Source: Burkholderia gladioli (lineage in GTDB: Bacteria; Pseudomonadota; Gammaproteobacteria; Burkholderiales; Burkholderiaceae). From it: a stretch of 64,000 bases of DNA. Made by a program: the position numbers and the translations under genes. This document shows, piece after piece, positions 10,657 through 19,727 of the stretch (the stretch's first letter is position 1; every line of letters begins with the position of its first letter). The DNA lies in the NCBI RefSeq assembly GCF_000959725.1, contig NZ_CP009323.1, positions 4,604,574 through 4,668,573 on the forward strand, given 5' to 3'. Below the pieces are notes generated by a model, which was not told the DNA's origin, searched no databases, and saw nothing but the letters and a program-made list of their open reading frames with translations.

Positions 10657-12933
10657 TCAATGCGCTGTGCTGCCGTTCACGTTCACCTGGCTGACAAGCG
10701 CCTGGCTGTCACGAGACGATCCTCCAACGTAGATGGTAAAGCCTCCCGCCGGCAGTAGCCACGAGTGGCTGGCAACGTCCCAAATCTTCAGGCGACTTGC
10801 GGGAATTGCGATGGTGACAGTCTGGCTAGTCCCCGCTTCCAGCGACACCTTTTGCCAGCCGACCAGGCGCTTCGGCGGCTCGCCAGTGTTCGAAGGCAAC
10901 TGTGCATAGACCTGAGCGACCTCGGAGCCAGCACGCTGCCCCGAATTTGTCAGCCGGAAAGCGACAGTAAGGTTGCCCGAGCTGTCCAGTGACGTCTGCA
11001 TTCCAGAGTACGAGTATGTCGTGTACGACAGACCGAAACCGAAAGGAAAAAGCGGCTGGATCTGCTGCGCATCAAACCATCTGTATCCAATCTGCAGGCC
11101 TTCCGAATACACGACATTCAAGTCGGTCGCCGAAATACTCTTCTGCGGCAGATCAGTGTCGGCAACGGGGAATGTCAAGGGAAGTTTCCCGGACGGATTG
11201 ACGTCGCCAAACAGCACGTTTGCAATCGCAGACCCGCCTTGCGATCCCGGATACCAGGCGGCCAGAACCCCGTGGACTTTATCGATCCACGGCATCGTCA
11301 CCGCAGTCCCGCTCTCCAACACAACGATCGCGCGTTTTGCCCGAGCCCCGACTGCTGCGATCAACGCATTTTGATCGTAGGTCTGGTTCGCCGGATCTGC
11401 AGCCGCATCGGGTAGAGACAGGCTCTTGAGATCCATGTCCTCGCTTTCCCACTGCGTCGCAAAGACGATCGTCACGTCCGCGCTGGCAGCCGCACTTAGT
11501 GCCGCTGTCGTGTCGTTGCCGTCAAGGTAGGTGACCGTCGCATTCGGCACCTTCGCACGAATCGCTGCAAGCGGCGCCGACGGATACCAGTACCCGCAGC
11601 CTGAAATCGCCTGAAGGTTACCGATTTTGTATGACGGGCTCGCACAGGCGACGGCATTCGCCGCACGGCCCGGCCCACTAGCCGACCCGCCGCCAGAAAT
11701 GACCCCTGCGTCGGCATGCCCGCCAATAACTGCGATCGAGTGCACGCTAGCCGCGGACAGAGGTAATACCTGAGAAGTGCCTCCGTCTGGTGTCCCATTC
11801 TTCAGCAATACCATTGACTGCTCTGACGTCCTAAGCGCCAGCGCGTCTCCCGCTACCGCATCGATCGCCCCTTTCGCCGGAGGGTTGTCCATCAGCCCCA
11901 CTCTGTAATAGGTGCGGATCTTGCGCTGAACCATGTCGTCCAGGCGGGACTGGGGCACGCTACCATTAGCCACCGCCGCCTTGAGCTTCTGGTTGAAATA
12001 AGTGGGCACCCCTATCGTGCCAACAGCGTCATCTGTCGATCCCGCCTCTTCTTCGTCAAGCCCCGCATTTGCGGCTCGAGCGGTGTCCGAGACAGCGAAG
12101 AACCAGTCGGATTGAACTACCCCCTTGAACCCCCAATCCTTCTTTAATACATCGGTTAACAGATACGGGTTTTCGCATGCGCGCAAACCATTTACGTGGT
12201 TGTATGAGCACATGATATTGCCTGGCGCACCTTCTTTCACGCCGATTTCGAAGGATAGCAAGTGCAATTCGCGCATCGTGCGTTCGTCGACCTCCGAGTT
12301 GGAGGAAAACCGGTTCGTCTCCTGATCATTCATTGCATAGTGCTTGATTGTCGCAATGACGTTCTGCGATTGGGTGCCCTGGGATCGTTGTGCGATCATC
12401 GTTCCAGCAAGGACGGGATCTTCACCCATGTATTCGAAGGTTCGGCCGTCTCGGGGCTCGCGCGCCAGATCTACGCCTCCGCCCAGGCCTTCACCGAAGC
12501 CAAGTGCCCGAATCTCCTTCGCGATTCCCGCCCCAAAGTCGTACGCCAATTGCAGATCCCAACTGGCTGCTAGCGCCAGAGTCGATGGAAGTGCAGTTGC
12601 TCCGGCAATAGTCGGGCCGCTCGCGGAGTCGACGCTGCTTACCCCCGGAATGCCCAGTCGGGCAATCCCTGGGATGTAACTCGCCCCGCCCAGCGGCAGA
12701 TTTTCGATCCCCACACCATGCACGAGCTGGATTTTTTCGTCCTGTGTCATCCGGGCGACGAGCGCCGCAGCCTTTTGATCTGCAGCCGTGTCAGGATCAG
12801 TACTCCCGCCAGACGCAGTGTTGCCATCCGACACGTTTCCGCCGCAGGCAACAACCATTGCCGCCGCAGCGACCGACGTGACCCAGGTGAGGGGCCGCCC
12901 GGAATGCATTTGCACTTTCAGCAGCGATTTCAT
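10657..12933 (-). CDS. Glycoside hydrolase family 3 beta-glycosidase, lipoprotein
   Basis: A 758-residue GH3 enzyme (beta-glucosidase or related). AAGGAGACGAG precedes ATG 12933. The N-terminus is a lipoprotein signal with lipobox VVAC (Cys30), so the enzyme is likely anchored in the envelope facing the periplasm or surface. The GH3 N-terminal barrel contains KHYAMNDQETNR (from residue 197) and the nucleophile Asp276 in VVQSDW. The (alpha/beta)6 domain follows (SMVLLKN, then VIGGHADAG), and a fibronectin III-like domain ends the protein. A LacI-type palindrome lies 84 bp upstream, identical in core to that before the sugar ABC operon, so GH3 and importer are probably co-regulated. Together with GH42 it suggests use of beta-linked plant oligosaccharides. 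Confidence 0.93.
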   Translation of the reverse strand: MKSLLKVQMHSGRPLTWVTSVAAAAMVVACGGNVSDGNTASGGSTDPDTAADQKAAALVARMTQDEKIQLVHGVGIENLPLGGASYIPGIARLGIPGVSSVDSASGPTIAGATALPSTLALAASWDLQLAYDFGAGIAKEIRALGFGEGLGGGVDLAREPRDGRTFEYMGEDPVLAGTMIAQRSQGTQSQNVIATIKHYAMNDQETNRFSSNSEVDERTMRELHLLSFEIGVKEGAPGNIMCSYNHVNGLRACENPYLLTDVLKKDWGFKGVVQSDWFFAVSDTARAANAGLDEEEAGSTDDAVGTIGVPTYFNQKLKAAVANGSVPQSRLDDMVQRKIRTYYRVGLMDNPPAKGAIDAVAGDALALRTSEQSMVLLKNGTPDGGTSQVLPLSAASVHSIAVIGGHADAGVISGGGSASGPGRAANAVACASPSYKIGNLQAISGCGYWYPSAPLAAIRAKVPNATVTYLDGNDTTAALSAAASADVTIVFATQWESEDMDLKSLSLPDAAADPANQTYDQNALIAAVGARAKRAIVVLESGTAVTMPWIDKVHGVLAAWYPGSQGGSAIANVLFGDVNPSGKLPLTFPVADTDLPQKSISATDLNVVYSEGLQIGYRWFDAQQIQPLFPFGFGLSYTTYSYSGMQTSLDSSGNLTVAFRLTNSGQRAGSEVAQVYAQLPSNTGEPPKRLVGWQKVSLEAGTSQTVTIAIPASRLKIWDVASHSWLLPAGGFTIYVGGSSRDSQALVSQVNVNGSTAH

Positions 12934-13016
12934 CTCGTCTCCTTACTCTTTCGATGATTACGATCAAGCCGCTGACGTGCGAGCTAAGAAATACATCCGT
13001 GCGCACAGCGGATTTG

Positions 13017-13030
13017 ATTTAACGTTAAAT
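13017..13030. promoter_or_regulatory. LacI-family operator palindrome upstream of GH3
   Basis: ATTTAACGTTAAAT is a perfect 14-bp palindrome with a central CG, the classic layout for LacI-family operators. The same 12-bp core stands at 19484-19495 before the ABC operon. The LacI gene at 19728 is the obvious binder. Confidence 0.75.
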
Positions 13031-13191
13031 TAGTTACAATGGAGAACTTCCCCGTTACGACGTCCTCCTCGTCGTAGTTTCAAAGACTCGCCCGTTTAAC
13101 TCCGGGTCTCATTCATGCATCCTTTGGCAGACGCTACTCCGGCCGTCTAACGCCTGAGATGGCCACCAGACTTACGCAAATCATCTGTCGA

Positions 13192-15174
13192 CTAATGAAC
13201 TTCCAAAATCTCAACGCCCATCGGTTCAAGAACAAATGATGGCGCCACGCGCTGGCCAGTAAGCACACTGTCGGCGCCGTCCATACGGAGGTGAATCGTA
13301 GTTGCTTCCTTTGTCAGATTAAGTATGAACATGAGGCGTCTACCCTCGCCCGATCGCACGGATATCTCAACGCCCGCTGGCAGGTTCTCCACTACGTCAA
13401 GCCCGACGGCCCTCGCGATGCCGAGAATCAACGCCCTATTCCCCGCGTCGTCAAGGATTGTTCCGACGTAGTACGCCGTGCCCTGACCAAACGAATTCCG
13501 TGTGATCGCCGCGCGTCCGGCAAAAAAGTCCGTCGAGTAAGCGGCGACCGTTTGTGCCGACGTAGGAACAAGAACGTCGCACCACTGCGAGCATGTCACC
13601 TCAACTGCATCGTTCAGCATGAGCGACTGGACGTCATGGCCGACGGGATCATATTCCTCCACGACCACGCCGGTCACGTTGCTAAGCGCGCCGGGCAATT
13701 CTGACGCGAGGCAGACGTTTTTCATGTTCTTCACACCTGAGCGCGTCGTCAGGATGACCGTCCCCCCCGCCCTAACGTAACGAGTTAGCCTGTCTACAAC
13801 CTGTGGATTCTCGAGAAACAGAAATGGCGCAACCACAAGGCGGTACTTGCTGAAGTCGGAAGTCCAGTTAATGACATCAGTGCCGATACCAAGGCGGACA
13901 AATGCCCGGTGGATCTGTTTGAAGTTGGCAAGGTACTCGAATCCGTCCGATTGCGGTTGAATCGTCAGTGCGTTCAACTGTTCATGGGAAAACAGCATGG
14001 CGACATCATTTACAACAGCAGTGCCGTCGAGAATCGGGGACAATCGACGCACTTCTTCGCTGAACTGGAGGAACTCATCAAATCGACGTCCCGGCTTGCC
14101 GTGGTGGTCGTGAAGGCCGTGCCAGAACTGTTCGGCGCCGATTCTCGCTGTCCTCCAACGAAATTGCACCACAGCGTCCGCGCCACGGGAGACGCTCTGC
14201 CACGCATACGCGCGGACCATACCCGGAAACGGCATCCGCGACATCGGATGCCAGCAACCAGGAGTGCCACTCAACTGTTCCATCACCCAGAAGTTTTGCT
14301 GTTTTATTCCGCGAGTAAGGTCATGTGTCAAGGCACCGTGGTAGATCCGGGATTTGCCGTCATTCACGAGATCAGTGCTGGGATAGTAGTCCACCGACGC
14401 AAAGTCCATGCTCTCGAACAGATCATAATAGTCGTTGACGACCGGATAGCCCCACAGGTTATGCGTAATAAAGTGGCCCGGACAATTCGTGCGGATAATA
14501 CGCGCCTGAAAACGATTGAAATCTGCAACCGAATCCGAACAGAAGCGGCGATAGTCCAGCAGGTACGAAGGATTGAGATACGGTGATCCACCGAGGGGCG
14601 TGGTTACTTGCGACCATTCGGTATATTCGCCACTCCAGACTACCGTCCCCCATTCGTGGTTAAGCGTCTTCAGATCACCGTATTTGTTTTGTAGCCAAAG
14701 CCGGAAGCCATTGATAGCCCCATCACTATGGCTGTCATTGCCAATCATTTCGTTATCAGTTTGCCAACCGATCACATGCGGATTCTTCGCATAATGTACA
14801 GTCATCCTCTCGACCACGATCTCCGTGTAGCGGCGCAAGGAAGGACTGTTGTAGCAACGATGCAAACGCACGCCGGGATAGACCGGCTGGCGCTTGTTAT
14901 CAAGCGGAAGCACATCGGGAAATCTGGCCACCAGCCAGTTCGGTGGTGTAGCCGTAGGCGTGCCGATCACGATCTGAATGCCTTTTCTGCCAAGTGTAGC
15001 GATAGCATCGTCGAGCCATGCAAAATCGAACTGGCCCTCCGACGGTTCCAGTCGTGACCAGGCGAACTCCGCCAGTCGCACTATTGTGATCCCTGCGGCT
15101 TGCATGCGAGCGGCATCTTCCTCCCACATTTCGCGGTCCCAGTGCTCGGGATAATAATCAACTCCAACCTTCAT
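13192..15174 (-). CDS. Glycoside hydrolase family 42 beta-galactosidase
   Basis: A 660-residue GH42 enzyme with no signal peptide, thus cytoplasmic. ATG 15174 matches the usual N-terminus MKVGVDYYPEHW; the frame extends upstream without a ribosome site. The acid/base pair is Asn141-Glu142 (WQTDNEMIGND) and the nucleophile Glu299 (WVMEQLSG). A trimerisation domain and a C-terminal beta domain follow. It is the last gene of the ATPase, binding protein, permease, permease operon, 61 bp after the second permease. Expected role: hydrolysis of imported beta-galactosides. Confidence 0.94.
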   Translation of the reverse strand: MKVGVDYYPEHWDREMWEEDAARMQAAGITIVRLAEFAWSRLEPSEGQFDFAWLDDAIATLGRKGIQIVIGTPTATPPNWLVARFPDVLPLDNKRQPVYPGVRLHRCYNSPSLRRYTEIVVERMTVHYAKNPHVIGWQTDNEMIGNDSHSDGAINGFRLWLQNKYGDLKTLNHEWGTVVWSGEYTEWSQVTTPLGGSPYLNPSYLLDYRRFCSDSVADFNRFQARIIRTNCPGHFITHNLWGYPVVNDYYDLFESMDFASVDYYPSTDLVNDGKSRIYHGALTHDLTRGIKQQNFWVMEQLSGTPGCWHPMSRMPFPGMVRAYAWQSVSRGADAVVQFRWRTARIGAEQFWHGLHDHHGKPGRRFDEFLQFSEEVRRLSPILDGTAVVNDVAMLFSHEQLNALTIQPQSDGFEYLANFKQIHRAFVRLGIGTDVINWTSDFSKYRLVVAPFLFLENPQVVDRLTRYVRAGGTVILTTRSGVKNMKNVCLASELPGALSNVTGVVVEEYDPVGHDVQSLMLNDAVEVTCSQWCDVLVPTSAQTVAAYSTDFFAGRAAITRNSFGQGTAYYVGTILDDAGNRALILGIARAVGLDVVENLPAGVEISVRSGEGRRLMFILNLTKEATTIHLRMDGADSVLTGQRVAPSFVLEPMGVEILEVH

Positions 15175-15235
15175 AAACGTTTTCCGAAAATAGGGATATG
15201 TGCCGACTGCCTCGCAGAACGGCGTAAAGGACCGC

Positions 15236-16087
15236 TCAACCTTTGGTCGCACCGAACGTCAGACCGGCGACGAAATGCCGTTGCATAGTGAAAAACAGTG
15301 ACACGGAAGGCAAGGCTGCGAGCAGTGAGCCTGCGGACACGAGGTTCCATGAAGTGGTCCACTGCCCCTTGAGCGCCGCAACACCAACAGTGAGCGGAGC
15401 AGCATCGTCACCCTGGGTCAGACAGAGTGCCCAGAAGTAGTCGTTCCAGACGAACGTAAAGACCAGAACTGCAAGTGCTGCAAGTGCGGGACGAATCAGC
15501 GGAAGCACGATCCTGTAAAACAGTTGCCATTCGTTCGCGCCTTCCACGCGACCCGCTTCGATGAGTTCATATGGCAACTCTTTAATAAAATTGCGCAGAA
15601 ACAGCGTACAAAAGCCGGTCTGAAACGACAGGTGAAAGAGGATCAGACCACCAACGGTGTTGAACAAACCCAGCTGCAACGTCAAATCACGAACGGGAAT
15701 CATCAAAATCTGGATGGGCACGAAATTCCCCGCGACGAACGCGGCGAGCACGGCTGCGTTGCTCTTAAACTGATAGGTGGAGAGTGCGAAACCGGCCATC
15801 GCAGACAGAACGATCGCGCCAAGAACCGACGGAAAGGTGATCAGGCAACTATTCCATGCGTAGTGCAACATGGGCGAGTCCACAAGCACGGTCCGATAGT
15901 TGTGCCAAGCCGCAAAATCATGCGGCCAACCCCAATAGTTTCCTTGCATGAGTTCGTCCGATGACCGTACGGAGGTCACGAGGACTGCAAGCAGGGGCAA
16001 TAACCAGATAAGTAGTGAAACGGGCAGCGAGATCTTGTACAGGACACGATTCGCGGCCTTCCAGCGAGCAACGGGTAGCGGATACAC
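15236..16087 (-). CDS. Carbohydrate ABC transporter permease, MalG/CUT1 type
   Basis: A 283-residue inner membrane permease starting at GTG 16087 with GAGG upstream. About six transmembrane helices are visible. The EAA loop that contacts the ATPase reads ELIEAGRVEGANEWQLFYRI, followed by VLPLIRPALAAL. It lies 14 bp after its partner permease and shares its direction, forming the heterodimeric channel of the importer. Confidence 0.94.
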   Translation of the reverse strand: MYPLPVARWKAANRVLYKISLPVSLLIWLLPLLAVLVTSVRSSDELMQGNYWGWPHDFAAWHNYRTVLVDSPMLHYAWNSCLITFPSVLGAIVLSAMAGFALSTYQFKSNAAVLAAFVAGNFVPIQILMIPVRDLTLQLGLFNTVGGLILFHLSFQTGFCTLFLRNFIKELPYELIEAGRVEGANEWQLFYRIVLPLIRPALAALAVLVFTFVWNDYFWALCLTQGDDAAPLTVGVAALKGQWTTSWNLVSAGSLLAALPSVSLFFTMQRHFVAGLTFGATKG

Positions 16088-16101
16088 AGTAGCCTCGCAG
16101 A

Positions 16102-16977
16102 TTAACGGTCAGCGCGCAGTAACCTGCGCAGTTGATAGGCAATGAATACGAGCATGATCAGGAACAATACAACCGCAATCGAGGCCGAATAACCAAAGCG
16201 AAAATACTTGATCGCCTGGTCGTACATGAAGTACGCGAGTACCGTTGAACTGTCGAACGGGCCGCCGGCTGTCATCACGGAGATCAAATCGAAGCTGCGC
16301 AACGCGCCAATTACGGTCAATGTGACGGCCATAAACGTGGCGGGTCGCAGTTGCGGCAGAACGACGTGCCACAGCAAGGACAATCCCTGCGCGCCTTCCA
16401 GGCGACCCGCTTCAATCACTTCCGGATTGATGCTCGTGAGATTGGTCAGAAACAGGATCATGCAGAACGGCACCTGCACCCAGAGCGCAGCGACAATGAT
16501 GCCAAACGTGGCCTCATGCTCGCTACCGAGTATGGGGATGCCGTGACCCACAATCAGTTTTAGCAAACCGAAAGCCGGATCATAGAACCAGCTAAAGACG
16601 AGGCCGATAACCACGCCCGACACGACGAACGGAGTGAAGAATAGCGACTTGACGATCCGCATCCCGCGAACACTCTGATTTAGATACAAGGCGAGGAGAA
16701 GTCCAATCGGCGGCGCGAGGAGAAGCAGAACGAGCCAGATCACGTTGTTCTTTAGCGCGGTGTAAAACGTATCGGAATGCAGTAGTTCACGGTAATTGTC
16801 GAGCCCGACGAAAGTGCTCGGTCCGACGCCGTCCCAGGCGTAAAAACTCAAGACAAGACTGCGAATGATCGGGTAGATCACATAGATCAGGAACATCAAA
16901 CACGCAGGCGTCAAAAAAAGAGCGGCTGCGCGGCGGCGGCGCTGTGCGAGCGGAGACGCAACGATAGATGAGGACAT
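16102..16977 (-). CDS. Carbohydrate ABC transporter permease, MalF/CUT1 type
   Basis: A 291-residue permease whose first helix begins AALFLTPACLMFLIYVIYPI, the normal start of CUT1 MalF-like subunits lacking the extra periplasmic loop. The EAA motif is EVIEAGRLEGAQGLSLLWHV. Start ATG 16977 has only a weak ribosome site. It pairs with the MalG-type permease 14 bp downstream and with the binding protein gene 94 bp upstream. Confidence 0.94.
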   Translation of the reverse strand: MSSSIVASPLAQRRRRAAALFLTPACLMFLIYVIYPIIRSLVLSFYAWDGVGPSTFVGLDNYRELLHSDTFYTALKNNVIWLVLLLLAPPIGLLLALYLNQSVRGMRIVKSLFFTPFVVSGVVIGLVFSWFYDPAFGLLKLIVGHGIPILGSEHEATFGIIVAALWVQVPFCMILFLTNLTSINPEVIEAGRLEGAQGLSLLWHVVLPQLRPATFMAVTLTVIGALRSFDLISVMTAGGPFDSSTVLAYFMYDQAIKYFRFGYSASIAVVLFLIMLVFIAYQLRRLLRADR

Positions 16978-17071
16978 GGTACGGCTCGGTAAGGCGCGCA
17001 GGTCGCGCTTGTGGATTCCGAAGGCTTGACCCGACGTGAGCTTGTGTCAGGGCAAGCGACCACGGACCGTG

Positions 17072-18304
17072 TTATTGCTTGTAGATGCGTGCGCGTGTCG
17101 CTTCGAGGTGCGCCAGCACCTCACTAAGCGTAGACGGATCATTTACAAAACGCTGCATTCCTTTCATCCCCTCGTCCGCCATCTCCTTGTTCATATCGCG
17201 GTCGTAAAACTGGGCAATGCCACCCTTCGTGTTGGAAAGGATCTCAAAGCCTTTCTTTGCAAACGGGTCGTCTGGAACGGCAGCCTGATTGTTTGCGGGA
17301 AGTGACCCAAACGCTTTGGCAAGCGCCCCATCGATTTCGGGCTTCGCCATGAATGCAAGGAAGCGTCGCGCGTCGGCCTTGTTCTTCGCTCGAGCCGGAA
17401 TATTCAGGCAGTCGGCGGAGCCGTCTTCTGCAATGGGTTGCTTCGGGTCGATGACAGGAAACTGGAAATAACCCATTTTCGACTTGACTGCGCTGGGCAA
17501 ACCGGCGGAGATAAACGTGCCCATCAACATCATCGCGGCCTGCCCTTGTATCAGTAAAGGTTGCGCAGAATCGAGAGTATAGGACAGTGCGTTATCAACG
17601 AAGTATCTGTTGTCAATGAGGCTTTTCCACGCAGCATAGACCTTCTTGACGCGATCGTCGGTGTAGGGAATCTTGCCGTCCATAAGCTGCATGTGGAACG
17701 CGTAGCCATTCAGACGCAGGTCGATATAGTCGAACCACGCTGCGAGCGTCCACGAATCACGACCTCCGACTGCAATGGGCGTGAAACCTGCTGCCTTCAG
17801 TTTCTTGCAGTCGTCGAGAAACTCGTCCCATGTTTTCGGATCGCTCTTGATACCCGCTTTCTCGAACAGATCCTTTCTATAGAACAGTCCCCACGAGAAG
17901 TAGTCAGTCGGTAACGCATACTGCTTGCCCGCAAAAGACGACGGATCCTCCAAGGACGCAAAGCTGGTATTCCAGCCGTTCCTTTGCCAGTCTGCTGAGA
18001 CGTCCTCCAGCAATCCCCGCTGCGCGTAATAGCGCATCCGCTCGCCTTCATGCCACTTGATGATATCGGGTGCCTGTGAGATCAACCAGCCGGGCAGCTG
18101 GACCTTATATGCCTCCTCCTCGATAAACGACGCTCTCACCTTGATATCCGGATTCGCCTTCTCGAACTGTGCGATCGTGGCGTCCCAGAAGGCACGCTGA
18201 TTGGCGCCCTTGAACGCGAGATTGATGGTCAACTCGCCGGCCTGAACCTGTACCGCCATGGTCAACGCCGCGAAAAGCAGGGAAAAAAGCAACCTTTTCT
18301 TCAT
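17072..18304 (-). CDS. Extracellular sugar-binding protein of CUT1 ABC importer
   Basis: A 410-residue periplasmic solute receptor. ATG 18304 follows AGGAGACGACA. A Sec signal peptide (MKKRLLFSLLFAALTMAVQV) is cleaved after QA. The mature protein has family 1 extracellular binding-protein features: ITIN-like first strand, FEKANPDIKV, and the central EGERMRYYAQRGLLEDVS. It delivers a sugar, presumably a beta-galactoside or beta-glucoside, to the permease pair encoded downstream. The gene lies 27 bp after the ATPase gene in the same operon. Confidence 0.94.
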   Translation of the reverse strand: MKKRLLFSLLFAALTMAVQVQAGELTINLAFKGANQRAFWDATIAQFEKANPDIKVRASFIEEEAYKVQLPGWLISQAPDIIKWHEGERMRYYAQRGLLEDVSADWQRNGWNTSFASLEDPSSFAGKQYALPTDYFSWGLFYRKDLFEKAGIKSDPKTWDEFLDDCKKLKAAGFTPIAVGGRDSWTLAAWFDYIDLRLNGYAFHMQLMDGKIPYTDDRVKKVYAAWKSLIDNRYFVDNALSYTLDSAQPLLIQGQAAMMLMGTFISAGLPSAVKSKMGYFQFPVIDPKQPIAEDGSADCLNIPARAKNKADARRFLAFMAKPEIDGALAKAFGSLPANNQAAVPDDPFAKKGFEILSNTKGGIAQFYDRDMNKEMADEGMKGMQRFVNDPSTLSEVLAHLEATRARIYKQ

Positions 18305-18331
18305 TGTCGTCTCCTGAAATTACGCGTCCGC

Positions 18332-19465
18332 TCAAACGGCGAATCCGTCTTCTGTAAATAAATGACTGGATGCCGGATCGAATGCTAATTTGATCAGTTC
18401 GCCCGGCCTGACTGACGCATCCCCCTGCACCTTGGCAAGGATGCTGGTCCCATCCTGTTCACTGCAATGCACAAAGGTTTGCTCACCCAGTCGCTCAACA
18501 AGCGTTACACAGCGCGTGACAGCTGACCGCGGCCTCGCATCATGGTGTTGTCCATCTATCCCATTGACGGAAATATGCTCAGGACGCACACCAAGCGTCA
18601 CCTGCTCCCCAGCGGCTACGCTTCTCCGGACGCCGGTTATGAGAATTTGTTCCCCGGAGCCGTTCAACGTAATGATGACGTCTGAATCCGTCGCGTGCCG
18701 GACGGTGGCCGGCAAGAAATTCATCTGCGGCGTACCGATAAAGCCTGCGACAAAACGGCTGTTCGGGCGTAAATAGAGGTCCATGGGTGCGCCGACCTGC
18801 GCAATGCTGCTCGAATCGGAGGCGTCACGGCTCACGTTGAGCAACACGATTTTGTCGGCCAACGTCATCGCTTCCACCTGATCGTGGGTCACGTAGACCG
18901 TGCTCGATGCACTGAAGCGTCGATGAATGCGCGCGATTTCCACACGCGTCTGGCCGCGCAGCGTCGCATCAAGATTGGAGAGAGGCTCATCGAAGAGAAA
19001 AACCCCTGGCTCGCGGACGATAGCCCGTCCGATCGCAACGCGCTGTCGCTGGCCGCCGGACAGCGCCGCCGGTTTGCGATCCAGCAGCGGCTCTAACTGA
19101 AGAATCCGCGCAGCTTCCGCAACCTTGCGAAGGCGCTCCTTCGCAGGCAGTCCGCCTAGCTTGAGCCCAAAGCTCATGTTTTCCGCGACGGTCATGTGTG
19201 GAAACAGCGCGTAGCTCTGGAACACCATTGCAACGCCGCGCTTTGCCGGAGGTACCTCGTTGACAATATGACCACCAATGGAAATTTCACCATGACTAGG
19301 ATCTTCCAGCCCCGCAATGATGCGAAGCAAGGTGGATTTTCCGCAGCCCGATGGGCCAAGGAACACACAGAATTCGTCGTGCTCGATCTCAAGATTGACG
19401 TCGCGCAGCACGGGCGCACTACCGACAAATTGCTTTGAGATGCGTCGCAAGGATATGGCTGCCAC
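18332..19465 (-). CDS. Sugar ABC transporter ATPase (UgpC/MalK family)
   Basis: A 377-residue ATPase that powers the CUT1 importer. Walker A GPSGCGKST, the signature LSGGQRQRVAIGRA, Walker B VFLFDEPLSNLDA and switch His in YVTHDQVEAMT are present; the C-terminal third is a TOBE/OB regulatory domain. GTG 19465 is chosen because GGAGACGTTG places it 6 nt after the ribosome site; a TTG one codon earlier is too close. It is the first gene of the operon, and a LacI-type palindrome stands 18 bp upstream of the start. Confidence 0.93.
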   Translation of the reverse strand: MAAISLRRISKQFVGSAPVLRDVNLEIEHDEFCVFLGPSGCGKSTLLRIIAGLEDPSHGEISIGGHIVNEVPPAKRGVAMVFQSYALFPHMTVAENMSFGLKLGGLPAKERLRKVAEAARILQLEPLLDRKPAALSGGQRQRVAIGRAIVREPGVFLFDEPLSNLDATLRGQTRVEIARIHRRFSASSTVYVTHDQVEAMTLADKIVLLNVSRDASDSSSIAQVGAPMDLYLRPNSRFVAGFIGTPQMNFLPATVRHATDSDVIITLNGSGEQILITGVRRSVAAGEQVTLGVRPEHISVNGIDGQHHDARPRSAVTRCVTLVERLGEQTFVHCSEQDGTSILAKVQGDASVRPGELIKLAFDPASSHLFTEDGFAV

Positions 19466-19483
19466 CAACGTCTCCAGTTTTGG

Positions 19484-19495
19484 TTTAACGTTAAA
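19484..19495. promoter_or_regulatory. LacI-family operator palindrome upstream of sugar ABC operon
   Basis: TTTAACGTTAAA, a perfect 12-bp palindrome, lies just ahead of the ATPase gene and between it and the divergent LacI gene. Same core as 13017-13030. Confidence 0.75.
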
Positions 19496-19727
19496 TCAGC
19501 GCACCGAAAAAAAACGGCGTGAGGCCGCGTAGGTGACTCCGACAACGTGTATATGTCCTGCAAGTTAGCAGTGCTCGGACAACTTGGCAAGCCTTTTTGA
19601 TCAAGGGTCTTCCCGGAATTCCTCCCGCTATGTTGATAACATATAGGCTAGGTGATAATGACTGACGCAGTGCAAGCGGTTCCTCATGGGCACCTAGGGA
19701 TAATGAATGGGTAAGCGGGAAAGCCTG

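Noticed and set aside
19629..19641. ATGTT-GAT-AACAT small dyad upstream of the LacI gene
   Set aside because: Five-base arms only; may be chance or a promoter element, and it does not match the CG-centred operators.
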